From Halobacillus kuroshimensis DSM 18393 (GTDB lineage Bacteria; Bacillota; Bacilli; Bacillales; Halobacillaceae), in NCBI RefSeq assembly GCF_000425705.1, contig NZ_AUDY01000011.1:62001-126000 (forward strand): 64,000 nt of DNA, written 5' to 3'. A program made the translations under genes and the position numbers. The notes beneath the pieces are model-generated. The model saw only the letters and a list, made by a program, of their open reading frames with translations, was not told where the DNA came from and ran no database searches. Positions 7,677-16,025 of this stretch are shown in pieces. Positions within the stretch are counted from its first letter, which is position 1, and each line of letters starts with the position of its first letter.

Positions 7677-9004
7677 AGCTTGTACTCTTATCAGGAGGCG
7701 CAGGAAAGAGACTGTGGCCGTTGTCCAACGGTGCAAGGTCCAAGCAGTTCTTAAGGGTTCTGAAGGATGAAAAAGGGTGCCTGGAGTCGATGGTGCAGCG
7801 CGTGTGGCGTCAAATCAAGCAGGTAAGCTTGGACGGAGATACCCTGATTGCGGCTGGCAGCCATCAAGTGGAAATTCTTGAGCATCAACTGGGGCACCAA
7901 GCGACGTTGATCCTTGAGCCTGAGCGGAGAGATACGTTCGCTGCGATCGCTCTATCTGCTTCCTACTTGTATTCCATTGAAGGAGAGAGCTTAAACTCAA
8001 TCATTGGTGTCCTTCCTGTCGATCCTTATGTGGAGGACCATTTCTTCACGAAGGTGTCGGAGCTGGAGCAAGCACTTGAGAGCTCGGGCGCCGATATCGG
8101 ATTGGTCGGTGTCACTCCTACTTATCCTTCTTCAAAGTATGGATATATCGTTCCTCAATCTTCCGCCTCTTCAGAATTGATTAAGGTGGGACATTTTAAA
8201 GAGAAACCAACCGAAGAGGTCGCAGAGAAGCTTATCGATCAGGGTGGCTTATGGAACAGCGGTGTGTTCGCCTTCAAACTGGAGTACATGATCTCTTTAT
8301 TAGTAGATATGGGGCTGCCGATTCATTATGAGGAGCTGGTCAAAAAATACTCCCAGATTCCCAAGAACAGTTTCGATTATGAAGTTGTAGAAAAGGCGGA
8401 CCATGTCGTCGCCATGGCTTATGAAGGATTTTGGAAAGACTTAGGGACATGGAATACGTTGACAGAAGAGATGGGAACAGTTGTCACGGGGAATGGGCGA
8501 TCATGCGAAGAATCGATCAACACTCACGTGATAAATGAATTGGATATTCCAATAAAGGTCATCGGCGTCCAGGATGCTATTATCGCAGCAAGTCCTGATG
8601 GGATACTCGTCGCAGATAAGCAAAAAAGTCCACGAATTAAGCATTTACTAGGGGAAGAGGAAGAGAGGGTCCGGTATGTGGAAGAGAGCTGGGGAACAGC
8701 ACGAACTCTTGAGACCATTCTGGATGGACTTTACGAATACATGACCACTCGTATTAGTATTCGTAAAGGTCATACGTTCGAGACCTCTCTTGTCAAAGGT
8801 GAGAATGAGGTTTGGACAATCGTCAAAGGAAAAGGTCGATCCATAGGCGAAACAGAGGAAAGTCTTATTCGGGCCGGTGACGTCTTACAACTCCCAGCGG
8901 GATCCGGACACATCATGAAAGCGGAGGAGAATTTGGAGATCATTGTTGTAAGAAGGGCACATTGTGAACGAAAAGGAGCACCGTTGGAAGCAGTCTCAAA
9001 ATAA
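7673..9004 (+). CDS. Mannose-1-phosphate guanylyltransferase
   Basis: 443 residues. The nucleotidyltransferase signature GGAGKRLWPLS is at residues 8-18, followed by SKQFLRVL; ILEPERRDTFAAIAL and VEKADHVVAM are typical of GDP-mannose pyrophosphorylases. A cupin-like tail follows (ENEVWTIVKGKGR, LQLPAGSGHIMK), but the terminal block expected of bifunctional phosphomannose isomerase/GMP enzymes is missing, so isomerase activity is doubtful. It makes GDP-mannose from mannose-1-phosphate and GTP. ATG 7673 overlaps the ugd stop (ATGA) and has GAAGGAGG upstream; a longer in-frame reading back to 7580 would lie inside ugd and is rejected. Confidence 0.85.
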   Translation: MKLVLLSGGAGKRLWPLSNGARSKQFLRVLKDEKGCLESMVQRVWRQIKQVSLDGDTLIAAGSHQVEILEHQLGHQATLILEPERRDTFAAIALSASYLYSIEGESLNSIIGVLPVDPYVEDHFFTKVSELEQALESSGADIGLVGVTPTYPSSKYGYIVPQSSASSELIKVGHFKEKPTEEVAEKLIDQGGLWNSGVFAFKLEYMISLLVDMGLPIHYEELVKKYSQIPKNSFDYEVVEKADHVVAMAYEGFWKDLGTWNTLTEEMGTVVTGNGRSCEESINTHVINELDIPIKVIGVQDAIIAASPDGILVADKQKSPRIKHLLGEEEERVRYVEESWGTARTLETILDGLYEYMTTRISIRKGHTFETSLVKGENEVWTIVKGKGRSIGETEESLIRAGDVLQLPAGSGHIMKAEENLEIIVVRRAHCERKGAPLEAVSK

Positions 9005-9085
9005 AACCGTGGTGTACTTAATTTCCATATAAACGGTAAAAAATAGCAGGCTGAGGAATGATCCTAACATATTCAGGAGGTAGAC

Positions 9086-9862
9086 ATGGGAGAATCCATT
9101 GATTTCAAAGACGTTTTTCGGTTAATCAAGCGAAGGGCTTTGATCATTTTACTTGTAGGTGTCTTAGGTGCTTTGACAAGCGGGGTTGTCACTTATTATG
9201 TCCTTCAACCCACTTATGAATCATCGACACAGCTTCTTATCAACCGGACTCCGGCTGAAGACGACTCATCTGCTAATATCAGTCAACTCCAAGCCGACTT
9301 GACAATGATGCGGTCATACCAGGTGATGATTACAAGCCCTGTTATCCTCGACAAAGTCATCGCTGAACTGGAATTGTCTGAGTCTCCGGAGGAACTGGGC
9401 GAGCAGATTACTGTCAGCAGTGAAGCTGAATCCCAGATTATCCAGATAACCGTACAGGACGACAAATTGGAACAAAGTGTCGAACTGGCCAACACGATTG
9501 CAAGTACTTTTCAGAAGGAAGTCGTGGGTTTGATGAATGTTGATAATGTCAACATTTTGACAGAAAGCACAGTAGGTGGGAGTGAGGAAATTGAAGTGGA
9601 CGCTTTGACATCAATCATCATTGCGTTCATAGGCGGCTTGGCTGCTGGAACCATTCTCGTGTTCATTGTTGAATATTTCGATCGGACCTTAAAGAGTGAG
9701 AAAGAAGCTGAACAGCTGCTTGGTCTTCCGGTCCTTGTGACAATCGGTTCTATTGATAAAAAGAAACACATGTTCAAAGAGCTTCAGGAGGACCAATCGC
9801 TTATTCCGCGCGTAAAAGGAAGGGGAACGAATTCCGTTGAAACTCAAGAAAGAGCAAATTAA
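9086..9862 (+). CDS. Wzz/YveK-type chain-length determinant (polysaccharide co-polymerase)
   Basis: 258 residues with two membrane spans: one near residues 17-38 (ALIILLVGVLGALTSGVVTY) and one near 175-197 (ALTSIIIAFIGGLAAGTILV). They flank an extracytoplasmic domain, the standard layout of Gram-positive Wzz/EpsA/CapA proteins. Such proteins set chain length and activate a partner BY-type tyrosine kinase through their C-terminal tail; the partner is the next gene, which overlaps by 26 bases. The start at ATG 9086 is supported by AGGAGG. The 81-base gap before it is the largest within the first half of the operon. Confidence 0.85.
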   Translation: MGESIDFKDVFRLIKRRALIILLVGVLGALTSGVVTYYVLQPTYESSTQLLINRTPAEDDSSANISQLQADLTMMRSYQVMITSPVILDKVIAELELSESPEELGEQITVSSEAESQIIQITVQDDKLEQSVELANTIASTFQKEVVGLMNVDNVNILTESTVGGSEEIEVDALTSIIIAFIGGLAAGTILVFIVEYFDRTLKSEKEAEQLLGLPVLVTIGSIDKKKHMFKELQEDQSLIPRVKGRGTNSVETQERAN

Positions 9863-10520
9863 GAGACGTTCAAAAGGTATTGCCGCATATATGGATCCTC
9901 TATCGCAAAGTGCGGAACAGTTCCATTTGTTATTAGAAGCTTTGGAATGGAAGAAACAGCATTCTCTTTCAGTTTTAATAACTTCCCCTAATGAGGGAGG
10001 GGGGACATCTACTGCGGCTTCCAATTTGGCGATAGTTGCAGCAGAAACAGGCCTCAGCGTGCTGCTAGTGGATGCTAATTTCAGGAGTCCGGTTCTTCAC
10101 GAATTATACGCGGCGGAGCAAGCCATTGGATTTTCCGATGTTCTGAAGGGAAAACAATCGCTCTCGAATGCTATCCAATCGACTAGTGTAGAAAACCTGG
10201 ACGTGCTTACCAACGGTTACGACGCAACGAAAAACCACCCTTCCAGGTGGGTTCATTCTTCAAGGATGGGCACATTTATGAAGGAAGCCAAACAACAGTA
10301 TAAATTGGTCGTCTTCGATACATCAGCTATGCTTCCATTCTCTGAAGGACAAGTATTAGCTGAAGAGACCGATACTACTTTGATTGTCCTTAATCATAGA
10401 AAAACGTCCAAGAGTGATGTAGAGAAGCTGAAAGAAAGGCTGCAAGCATCCAGTATCCACGTGTCTGGTATTGTGTATAACCATGGCACTTCTGAGAAGA
10501 GGAAAACGAAAACGCTTTGA
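9837..10520 (+). CDS. BY-kinase-like protein with a degenerate Walker A motif
   Basis: 227 residues, homologous to EpsB/CpsD/CapB tyrosine kinases. The fold markers are present: SVLITSP, the Walker A' strand VLLVDANFR (Asp79) and the Walker B strand LVVFDTSAM (Asp161). However, the Walker A loop reads GGGTST at residues 54-59 where active kinases have GEGKST, so the phosphate-binding lysine is Thr57. The C-terminus (KRKTKTL) also lacks the usual tyrosine cluster. I infer a pseudokinase that may keep only a structural role with the Wzz partner. The start is TTG 9837 behind AAGGAAGGGG. Confidence 0.8.
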   Translation: MKLKKEQIKRRSKGIAAYMDPLSQSAEQFHLLLEALEWKKQHSLSVLITSPNEGGGTSTAASNLAIVAAETGLSVLLVDANFRSPVLHELYAAEQAIGFSDVLKGKQSLSNAIQSTSVENLDVLTNGYDATKNHPSRWVHSSRMGTFMKEAKQQYKLVVFDTSAMLPFSEGQVLAEETDTTLIVLNHRKTSKSDVEKLKERLQASSIHVSGIVYNHGTSEKRKTKTL

Positions 10521-10554
10521 GGGTATCGCTAAGATTACGATAGGAGGAGTGTAA

Positions 10555-11436
10555 ATGAAAGAGATTAAGAAGGCTATTATCCCGGCTGCTGGTTTAGGAA
10601 CGAGGTTTCTCCCAGCTACAAAAGCCTTGCCAAAAGAAATGCTTCCTATAGTCGATAAGCCAACCATCCAATACATCGTAGAAGAGGCGGTTGCGTCTGG
10701 AATCGAGGATATCCTCATTGTGACAGGGAAGGGAAAACGAGCCATAGAGGACCACTTCGACCATGCGTTTGAATTAGAGGATAACCTCGTCCAGAAGGAA
10801 AAATTTGAGCTGCTGCGGGCTGTGCGGGAGATATCAGACATGGTCGACATCCACTACATCCGCCAAAAAGAACCTAAGGGACTGGGGCACGCCGTCTTGT
10901 GCGCCCGAAAGTTTATCGGTGACGAGCCCTTTGCTGTCTTACTAGGGGATGACATTGTCGAAGGTGACGAACCATGCCTGGCGCAGTTGATTCATCAATA
11001 CAAACAAACAAATTCAACCATCATAGGCGTGCAATCAGTAAAAGAAGAAGAAACCTCACGTTATGGAATTATAGATCCAATAGCTGAAGAAGATCGTAGA
11101 TATCGAGTAGGAAATCTGGTGGAAAAACCACAGGAGCTTCCCCCTTCCAATTTGGCCATTATGGGGAGATACATTCTGACGCCTGAAATATTTGAATTTC
11201 TTTCACAGGAAAAACGGGGAGCGGGTGGTGAAATTCAACTTACTGATGCCATCCAGGAGCTTACAACCATCCAGGATGTCTATGCCTATTGTTTTGAGGG
11301 AGAGCGCTTTGACGTAGGTGAAAAGCTGGGCTTTATTTTGACCAACCTACACTTTGCATTAAAAAATGAGAGGTTGAGAGAATCCGTTTTAGATGAAATG
11401 CAGATGCTTATGGAACGACATAGAATCTTGACATAA
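10555..11436 (+). CDS. galU: UTP-glucose-1-phosphate uridylyltransferase
   Basis: 293 residues, the typical GalU/GtaB length. The N-terminal signature [20 protein letters not shown] begins near residue 8, and [20 protein letters not shown] and [17 protein letters not shown] are canonical. It converts glucose-1-phosphate and UTP to UDP-glucose, the substrate of the Ugd encoded earlier in this operon. It has a strong TAGGAGGAG ribosome binding site. A housekeeping copy probably exists elsewhere, as EPS operons often carry a second galU. Confidence 0.92.
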   Translation: MKEIKKAIIPAAGLGTRFLPATKALPKEMLPIVDKPTIQYIVEEAVASGIEDILIVTGKGKRAIEDHFDHAFELEDNLVQKEKFELLRAVREISDMVDIHYIRQKEPKGLGHAVLCARKFIGDEPFAVLLGDDIVEGDEPCLAQLIHQYKQTNSTIIGVQSVKEEETSRYGIIDPIAEEDRRYRVGNLVEKPQELPPSNLAIMGRYILTPEIFEFLSQEKRGAGGEIQLTDAIQELTTIQDVYAYCFEGERFDVGEKLGFILTNLHFALKNERLRESVLDEMQMLMERHRILT

Positions 11437-11450
11437 GGAGCGGAGTGGTC

Positions 11451-12125
11451 ATGAGTTTAACAAAGCCCAGGCAAAAGTCGATAGCCTTTCCTGAAAAGCT
11501 GGATGTACCCTCTCCGACCAGGACTTACTTCATTATGAAACGCACCTTCGATTTGCTTGCTGCTCTTATTGGTTTGGTCATCCTTTCCCCTGTTTTTCTG
11601 ATTGTTTCCATTCTGATTAAATGGGAGGACCCTAAAGGGCCTGTGCTGTTTAAACAGCTGAGAGTAGGGGAGAGCGGAAGCACCTTCTATATGTATAAGT
11701 TTCGATCGATGGTCTATAACGCGGAAGAAATGCTGGATACTCTTATTGATCAAAATGAAGTAGAGGGCCCCATGTTTAAGATGAAGCGGGATCCAAGGAT
11801 TACGAAGGTTGGATATTGGATACGACGTACGAGCATTGACGAATTTCCGCAGCTTATAAATGTACTGAGAGGAGAAATGAGCCTCGTAGGGCCTAGGCCG
11901 CCACTTCCGAGAGAAGTCATAATTTACTCAAACTATGATATGCAGCGGCTATTGATCCGGCCGGGGTGTACAGGGATGTGGCAGGTGAGTGGCAGAAGTA
12001 ATGTAAGCTTTAAAGAAATGGTTCAACTGGATTTGTACTACATTCAACATCAATCCTTGAAGCTGGACATGAAGCTGCTCTTTAAAACGTTTTATGTCGT
12101 AGTGAGTTCCAAGGGTGGTTACTGA
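11451..12125 (+). CDS. Undecaprenyl-phosphate sugar-1-phosphate transferase (initiating phosphoglycosyl transferase)
   Basis: 224 residues. One N-terminal reentrant helix (FDLLAALIGLVILSPVFLIV) is followed by the conserved core KFRSM, WIRRTSIDEFPQLINVLRGE and MSLVGPRPPLPRE, which defines the monotopic phosphoglycosyl transferases (WcaJ/WbaP/EpsL type). It starts each repeat unit by moving a sugar-1-phosphate onto undecaprenyl phosphate at the inner membrane face. ATG 11451 is chosen over the in-frame GTG 11445, given the spacing of AAGGAG/GGAG. The donor (UDP-glucose, UDP-galactose or another) cannot be told from sequence alone. Confidence 0.9.
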   Translation: MSLTKPRQKSIAFPEKLDVPSPTRTYFIMKRTFDLLAALIGLVILSPVFLIVSILIKWEDPKGPVLFKQLRVGESGSTFYMYKFRSMVYNAEEMLDTLIDQNEVEGPMFKMKRDPRITKVGYWIRRTSIDEFPQLINVLRGEMSLVGPRPPLPREVIIYSNYDMQRLLIRPGCTGMWQVSGRSNVSFKEMVQLDLYYIQHQSLKLDMKLLFKTFYVVVSSKGGY

Positions 12126-12146
12126 GTTTGATAGGGAGATGAGGGA

Positions 12147-13598
12147 ATGGTAAGAGACTCAGTTCTGCTTTCCGCCCACAGGCTGTTACGATCCATATCA
12201 ACATTGTTCCTTACGATGATCCTGGCAAGGACACTTACGATGGAGGAAATGGGAATCTATCAACTGCTTCTGATTATCACGATCACGCTTGGAGCGTTGG
12301 TCCCGTTCGAAATGTCCACCTCCTTCATGTATTTTCATAACAAGACAGATGATGCTAAAGAGAAGAATCGGATCATAAGCAATACGTTTGTTTCCCTATT
12401 CCTTTTAGCCATTCTGACATTTATGATTCTTTATCTTGGAAGTACACTCGGGTTATTTCTTACTGATGATGCGATGTCCCCTTTAGTGATTTGGGTGGGG
12501 ATTTGGTGTTTTTCCATTATTGCTGGAAGCCATTTGGAGAATTTGTATGTGTCCACGGATAAAGCCAAGCTATTCAGCATCTTCTCTCTTGTGTATTACC
12601 TTGCTTATGCAGCTACTGCATTCCTGATCATCCATAGAGATGGAGACCTTCTAAGCATCATCCAGTTTATTGCCATCTTTGAACTTGTGCGTATGATTAT
12701 CCTGCAGGCTTTATACATCGTGAAGCAGCCGTTCGCACTTAAGGTGGACTGGCCATTGCTGAAGCAGCAAGTGATCTATACGGGTTCCGTTGGTGCAGTA
12801 ACGGCAATTACGGTGGTTAATGGGTATGCAGATAAAATTCTTGTGAAGTTCTTTTCTAATCTGGAAGAATTCGCTATTTTCGCCATCGTTTCCAAGGAAA
12901 TCCCGTTTGTGCTGACAATAACGGCCTCTGTTGTCACTGTCATGCTCTCCAAATTAAGCCATTTATACAATGTGAAGAACGACGTGAAACGGACGCTTTC
13001 CCTTTGGCAGAGCACCAGTAAAATTCTTGCCGTCATCATCTTTCCAATGTTTTGGATACTACTATTTTATAAAGAGGAATATATTTCGCTGATTTATTCT
13101 GATATGTATTTGACAGGGATTCCGATTTTTTTGATCTATTTGATCAAGTTTCCGCTGAGTTTTACTGTTTTCTATACCCTGCTGTTGATTTCTGGAAATC
13201 AAAAGCTTGTTTTAATTAATACAGCTATTGTCGTGGGATCAAACCTGGTGTTGAGTTATATAGGGGTTTTGTCGTTTGGTCCCTATGGTGTAGCTGTGGC
13301 AACGGTTAGCACTGCATTCATAGGGGCTTATCTTCAGCAGAGGGACGTGTGCAGGGTGTTCGGAATCAAACAAAGGGAACTGCTGCCTTATCTCATGATT
13401 GCAAGGACTTTTCTAATTTCAGGTGGTATCAGCTATGTTGTTCTTCAGTTCACTCGTTTTCTACCGGTGCACATGTTTATTCAGTTTTTTATTGGTGGAC
13501 TACTCATTATGATTAGCACAATGGCTGTTTCTTACAAATTGAAAGACATCCCGTCCGGTCATTTATCTGAAGCTTGGAGACGAAGGAAAACCGCATAA
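12147..13598 (+). CDS. Second Wzx-type flippase
   Basis: 483 residues with about a dozen transmembrane segments. The opening (SILLSAHRLL-like DSVLLSAHRLLRSISTLF, then ARTLTMEEMGIYQLLLIIT) matches the MOP-superfamily polysaccharide transporters. It is only distantly similar to the flippase at 918-2381, so the operon codes two. One may export the main repeat unit and the other a lipid-linked side sugar. It stands next to the phosphoglycosyl transferase and before the RmlA-like gene. The start is ATG 12147 behind GATGAGGGA. Confidence 0.85.
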   Translation: MVRDSVLLSAHRLLRSISTLFLTMILARTLTMEEMGIYQLLLIITITLGALVPFEMSTSFMYFHNKTDDAKEKNRIISNTFVSLFLLAILTFMILYLGSTLGLFLTDDAMSPLVIWVGIWCFSIIAGSHLENLYVSTDKAKLFSIFSLVYYLAYAATAFLIIHRDGDLLSIIQFIAIFELVRMIILQALYIVKQPFALKVDWPLLKQQVIYTGSVGAVTAITVVNGYADKILVKFFSNLEEFAIFAIVSKEIPFVLTITASVVTVMLSKLSHLYNVKNDVKRTLSLWQSTSKILAVIIFPMFWILLFYKEEYISLIYSDMYLTGIPIFLIYLIKFPLSFTVFYTLLLISGNQKLVLINTAIVVGSNLVLSYIGVLSFGPYGVAVATVSTAFIGAYLQQRDVCRVFGIKQRELLPYLMIARTFLISGGISYVVLQFTRFLPVHMFIQFFIGGLLIMISTMAVSYKLKDIPSGHLSEAWRRRKTA

Positions 13599-13628
13599 GC
13601 GAGGCGGATCATAAAGGAGGAGAAGGCT

Positions 13629-14363
13629 ATGAAAGGAGTCATTCTGGCTGGGGGGACAGGATCAAGGCTGTATCCGAAAACCAGGAATACAAATAAGCAT
13701 CTGCTTCCGGTAGGTGGTGTGCCTATGATCCATCACGGAATAGGGAAGTTGAAGGAAGCTGGTATAGACGAAATTTTGATTGTCACAGGTAAAGCGCATA
13801 TCGATCTTATGATTGAAGAGCTAGGATTTGGAGGTGCCTTAGGCGTACGTGTATCGTATGAAATTCAGGAAGAAGCTGGTGGGGTAGCGGAAGCCTTAGG
13901 ACTGGCAGGTGGATTCAGTGGAGGGGAGCCTGTCGCTGTACTCCTGGGTGATAACATTTTTTCTGATTCGTTAGAAGCTCATGTTCGTCCTTTTCTTGAA
14001 TCAGAAGCACAGGCAATGGTCTTTTTGAAGCGGGTAAAGGACCCAGAGCGATTCGGTATTGCTACATTTGCAGATGGTCGGATCTGTGCTATTGAGGAAA
14101 AGCCATCTAAGCCTGTGTCGGACTATGCGGTAACCGGAATTTATCTATACAAACCACAAGTGTTCTCAATTATTAATCGTTTGAAGCCATCAGAAAGAAA
14201 AGAATTGGAAATCACGGATGTAAATAGAGCCTTCCTTCACACAGGTCTACTTGACTTTCGGATTCTTACAGGCCATTGGATAGACGCAGGGACCCATGCA
14301 TCATTAGCAGAAGCGGATCGTCTATTTACACCAAGCGTGAGTGCTGAAGTGCGTCACAGTTGA
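13629..14363 (+). CDS. RmlA-like sugar-1-phosphate nucleotidyltransferase, short form
   Basis: 244 residues. The signature GVILAGGTGSRLYPKTRNTNKH is that of glucose-1-phosphate thymidylyltransferases, followed by LLPVGGVPMIHHGIGKLKEAG and LGDNIFSDSLEAH. It is about 45 residues shorter than classical RmlA, lacking the C-terminal allosteric helices. It probably makes a dTDP- or related NDP-hexose. The next gene is rmlC-like, but no rmlB (4,6-dehydratase) or rmlD is present in the window. AAAGGAGG lies upstream and the gene overlaps the next frame's upstream region. Confidence 0.85.
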   Translation: MKGVILAGGTGSRLYPKTRNTNKHLLPVGGVPMIHHGIGKLKEAGIDEILIVTGKAHIDLMIEELGFGGALGVRVSYEIQEEAGGVAEALGLAGGFSGGEPVAVLLGDNIFSDSLEAHVRPFLESEAQAMVFLKRVKDPERFGIATFADGRICAIEEKPSKPVSDYAVTGIYLYKPQVFSIINRLKPSERKELEITDVNRAFLHTGLLDFRILTGHWIDAGTHASLAEADRLFTPSVSAEVRHS

Positions 14364-14383
14364 ATCAAACAGGGGGTAATGAT

Positions 14384-14959
14384 GTGAAGGTAATGGAAAC
14401 GAATTTACCAGGCGTCAAGCTGATTGAACCAAAAGTATTCGGTGATCGAAGAGGTTTTTTCATGGAGAACTACAATAGATCTATATTTAATGAACATGGA
14501 ATTGAAGATTCTTTCATTCAGGACAACCATTCCTTGTCTAAGGAAGCAGGGGTGCTGCGAGGGCTGCATTATCAGTTGAATCCCAAAGCCCAGTCAAAGC
14601 TGGTCCGTGTTATTACAGGTGTTGTATATGATGTAGTGGTTGATATCCGAGCAGGATCTCCAACCTATGGACAATGGCAGAGTTTCATCCTGTCAGAGCA
14701 CAATCAAAGAATGCTATACGTCCCTGAGGGATTCGCTCACGGTTTTTGTACACTGACAGAGAACACCAACGTTTGTTATAAAGTGAACGCTTATTATTCA
14801 CCGGAGAATGATCGGGGAATAAGGTGGGATGATTCAGAATTATTGATTGATTGGCCGGTGAGTGACCCGATTCTTTCAGAAAAAGATGGAAAGCAGCCCC
14901 TCTTTCGTGAAGCAGAGAATGATTTTCAATATAGGGTGGAAGGTAGAGTGATTCGATGA
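14384..14959 (+). CDS. rmlC: dTDP-4-dehydrorhamnose 3,5-epimerase
   Basis: 191 residues, matching RmlC length. The diagnostic block QDNHSLSKEAGVLRGLHYQL holds the catalytic histidine, and MLYVPEGFAHGFCTLTENTN is the second conserved stretch of the cupin core. It inverts C3 and C5 of dTDP-4-keto-6-deoxyglucose. GTG 14384 is the most likely start, since AGGGGG lies about seven bases before it; a TTG at 14360 overlapping the previous stop is also in frame. With no RmlB nearby, its substrate must come from elsewhere in the genome. Confidence 0.88.
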   Translation: MKVMETNLPGVKLIEPKVFGDRRGFFMENYNRSIFNEHGIEDSFIQDNHSLSKEAGVLRGLHYQLNPKAQSKLVRVITGVVYDVVVDIRAGSPTYGQWQSFILSEHNQRMLYVPEGFAHGFCTLTENTNVCYKVNAYYSPENDRGIRWDDSELLIDWPVSDPILSEKDGKQPLFREAENDFQYRVEGRVIR

Positions 14960-16008
14960 AGCACATTTTAGTGACAGGCGCTGGTGGATATGTAGGGTGT
15001 GTGTTGGTTCCGGAACTCTTAAACAAGGGGTACAGCGTTACAGCAGTCGACCGCTTTTTCTTTGGTAAAGAGAAACTGGATGCTCATGAAAATTTACAGA
15101 TCGTACAGGAAGATACACGACGGTTATCAGCTCATTACTTTGAGGGTATTGATGCAGTTATTGATCTTGTAGCTATCTCGAATGATCCAAGTGGAGAGTT
15201 GTTCCAAGACATTACGTATGACATCAATCACTATTCAAGGGTAAGAACAGCTCGTCTGGCGAAGGAAAGGGGAGTAAAGCGCTACATACTACCTTCTTCC
15301 TGCAGCATTTATGGTTTTCAGGGAAGCACGAAAAGGGTGACAGAAGAGGATAGCACCAATCCACTTACGACATATGCTAAAGCGAATGAGAGAGCAGAAC
15401 AGGATATTCTACCGTTAGCAGATGAAGCGTTCACTGCTGTTGTTGTTCGACAAGCGACGCTGTACGGAAAATCGAAGCGAATGCGATTTGATCTTGCTGT
15501 GAACGGCATGGTTTATGGAGCATGGAAGAACAACAAGATTCCTTTGATGAGAGACGGCACTCAGTGGAGGCCTATGCTTCATGTGCAAGATACGGTAGAC
15601 CTGATGTGTCTGCTGCTTGAAGAAGATAGTCATAAAATCAACGGGGAAATTTTTAATGCCGGATCAGAATCTGGAAACTATCAACTTGAAAGGCTTGCTG
15701 ATGAAATTGCGGACACATTTCCTGAGGATATCGATATTCAATGGTATGGTCATCCGGATCACCGCTCCTATCGTGTGAGTTTCGAAAAGGTAAAAACGAT
15801 CCTTGGCTGGGAAGCTAAATGGACGGCTGCGGACGGTGCAATGGAAATCTATCAAGCTCTTCAAGCGAATGAACTGAGAAAGGACTTGGATACTATTACT
15901 CTTGATTGGTATAAGGAATTGATGAAGTGGCATGACATATTAAGAGGGATGGATTGGGACGGCAGCTTGTTTGATATCGAAAAGGAAGAAGTCCCTTTGA
16001 AAATATAA
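14956..16008 (+). CDS. NAD-dependent epimerase/dehydratase (extended SDR) with Asn at the usual Lys position
   Basis: 350 residues. The NAD loop VTGAGGYVGCVLVPELLNKG is near residues 6-25, and PSSCSIYGFQG carries the catalytic serine region. The active-site stretch is TTYAKANERAEQD: Tyr140 is present, but the lysine expected four residues later is Asn144 (codon AAT). This may be a trait of a subfamily or a loss of redox function. By position after rmlC it should modify an NDP-deoxysugar. It overlaps rmlC by four bases (ATGA). The sugar product cannot be predicted. Confidence 0.8.
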   Translation: MKHILVTGAGGYVGCVLVPELLNKGYSVTAVDRFFFGKEKLDAHENLQIVQEDTRRLSAHYFEGIDAVIDLVAISNDPSGELFQDITYDINHYSRVRTARLAKERGVKRYILPSSCSIYGFQGSTKRVTEEDSTNPLTTYAKANERAEQDILPLADEAFTAVVVRQATLYGKSKRMRFDLAVNGMVYGAWKNNKIPLMRDGTQWRPMLHVQDTVDLMCLLLEEDSHKINGEIFNAGSESGNYQLERLADEIADTFPEDIDIQWYGHPDHRSYRVSFEKVKTILGWEAKWTAADGAMEIYQALQANELRKDLDTITLDWYKELMKWHDILRGMDWDGSLFDIEKEEVPLKI

Positions 16009-16025
16009 AGGGTGGAGGGAAAACA

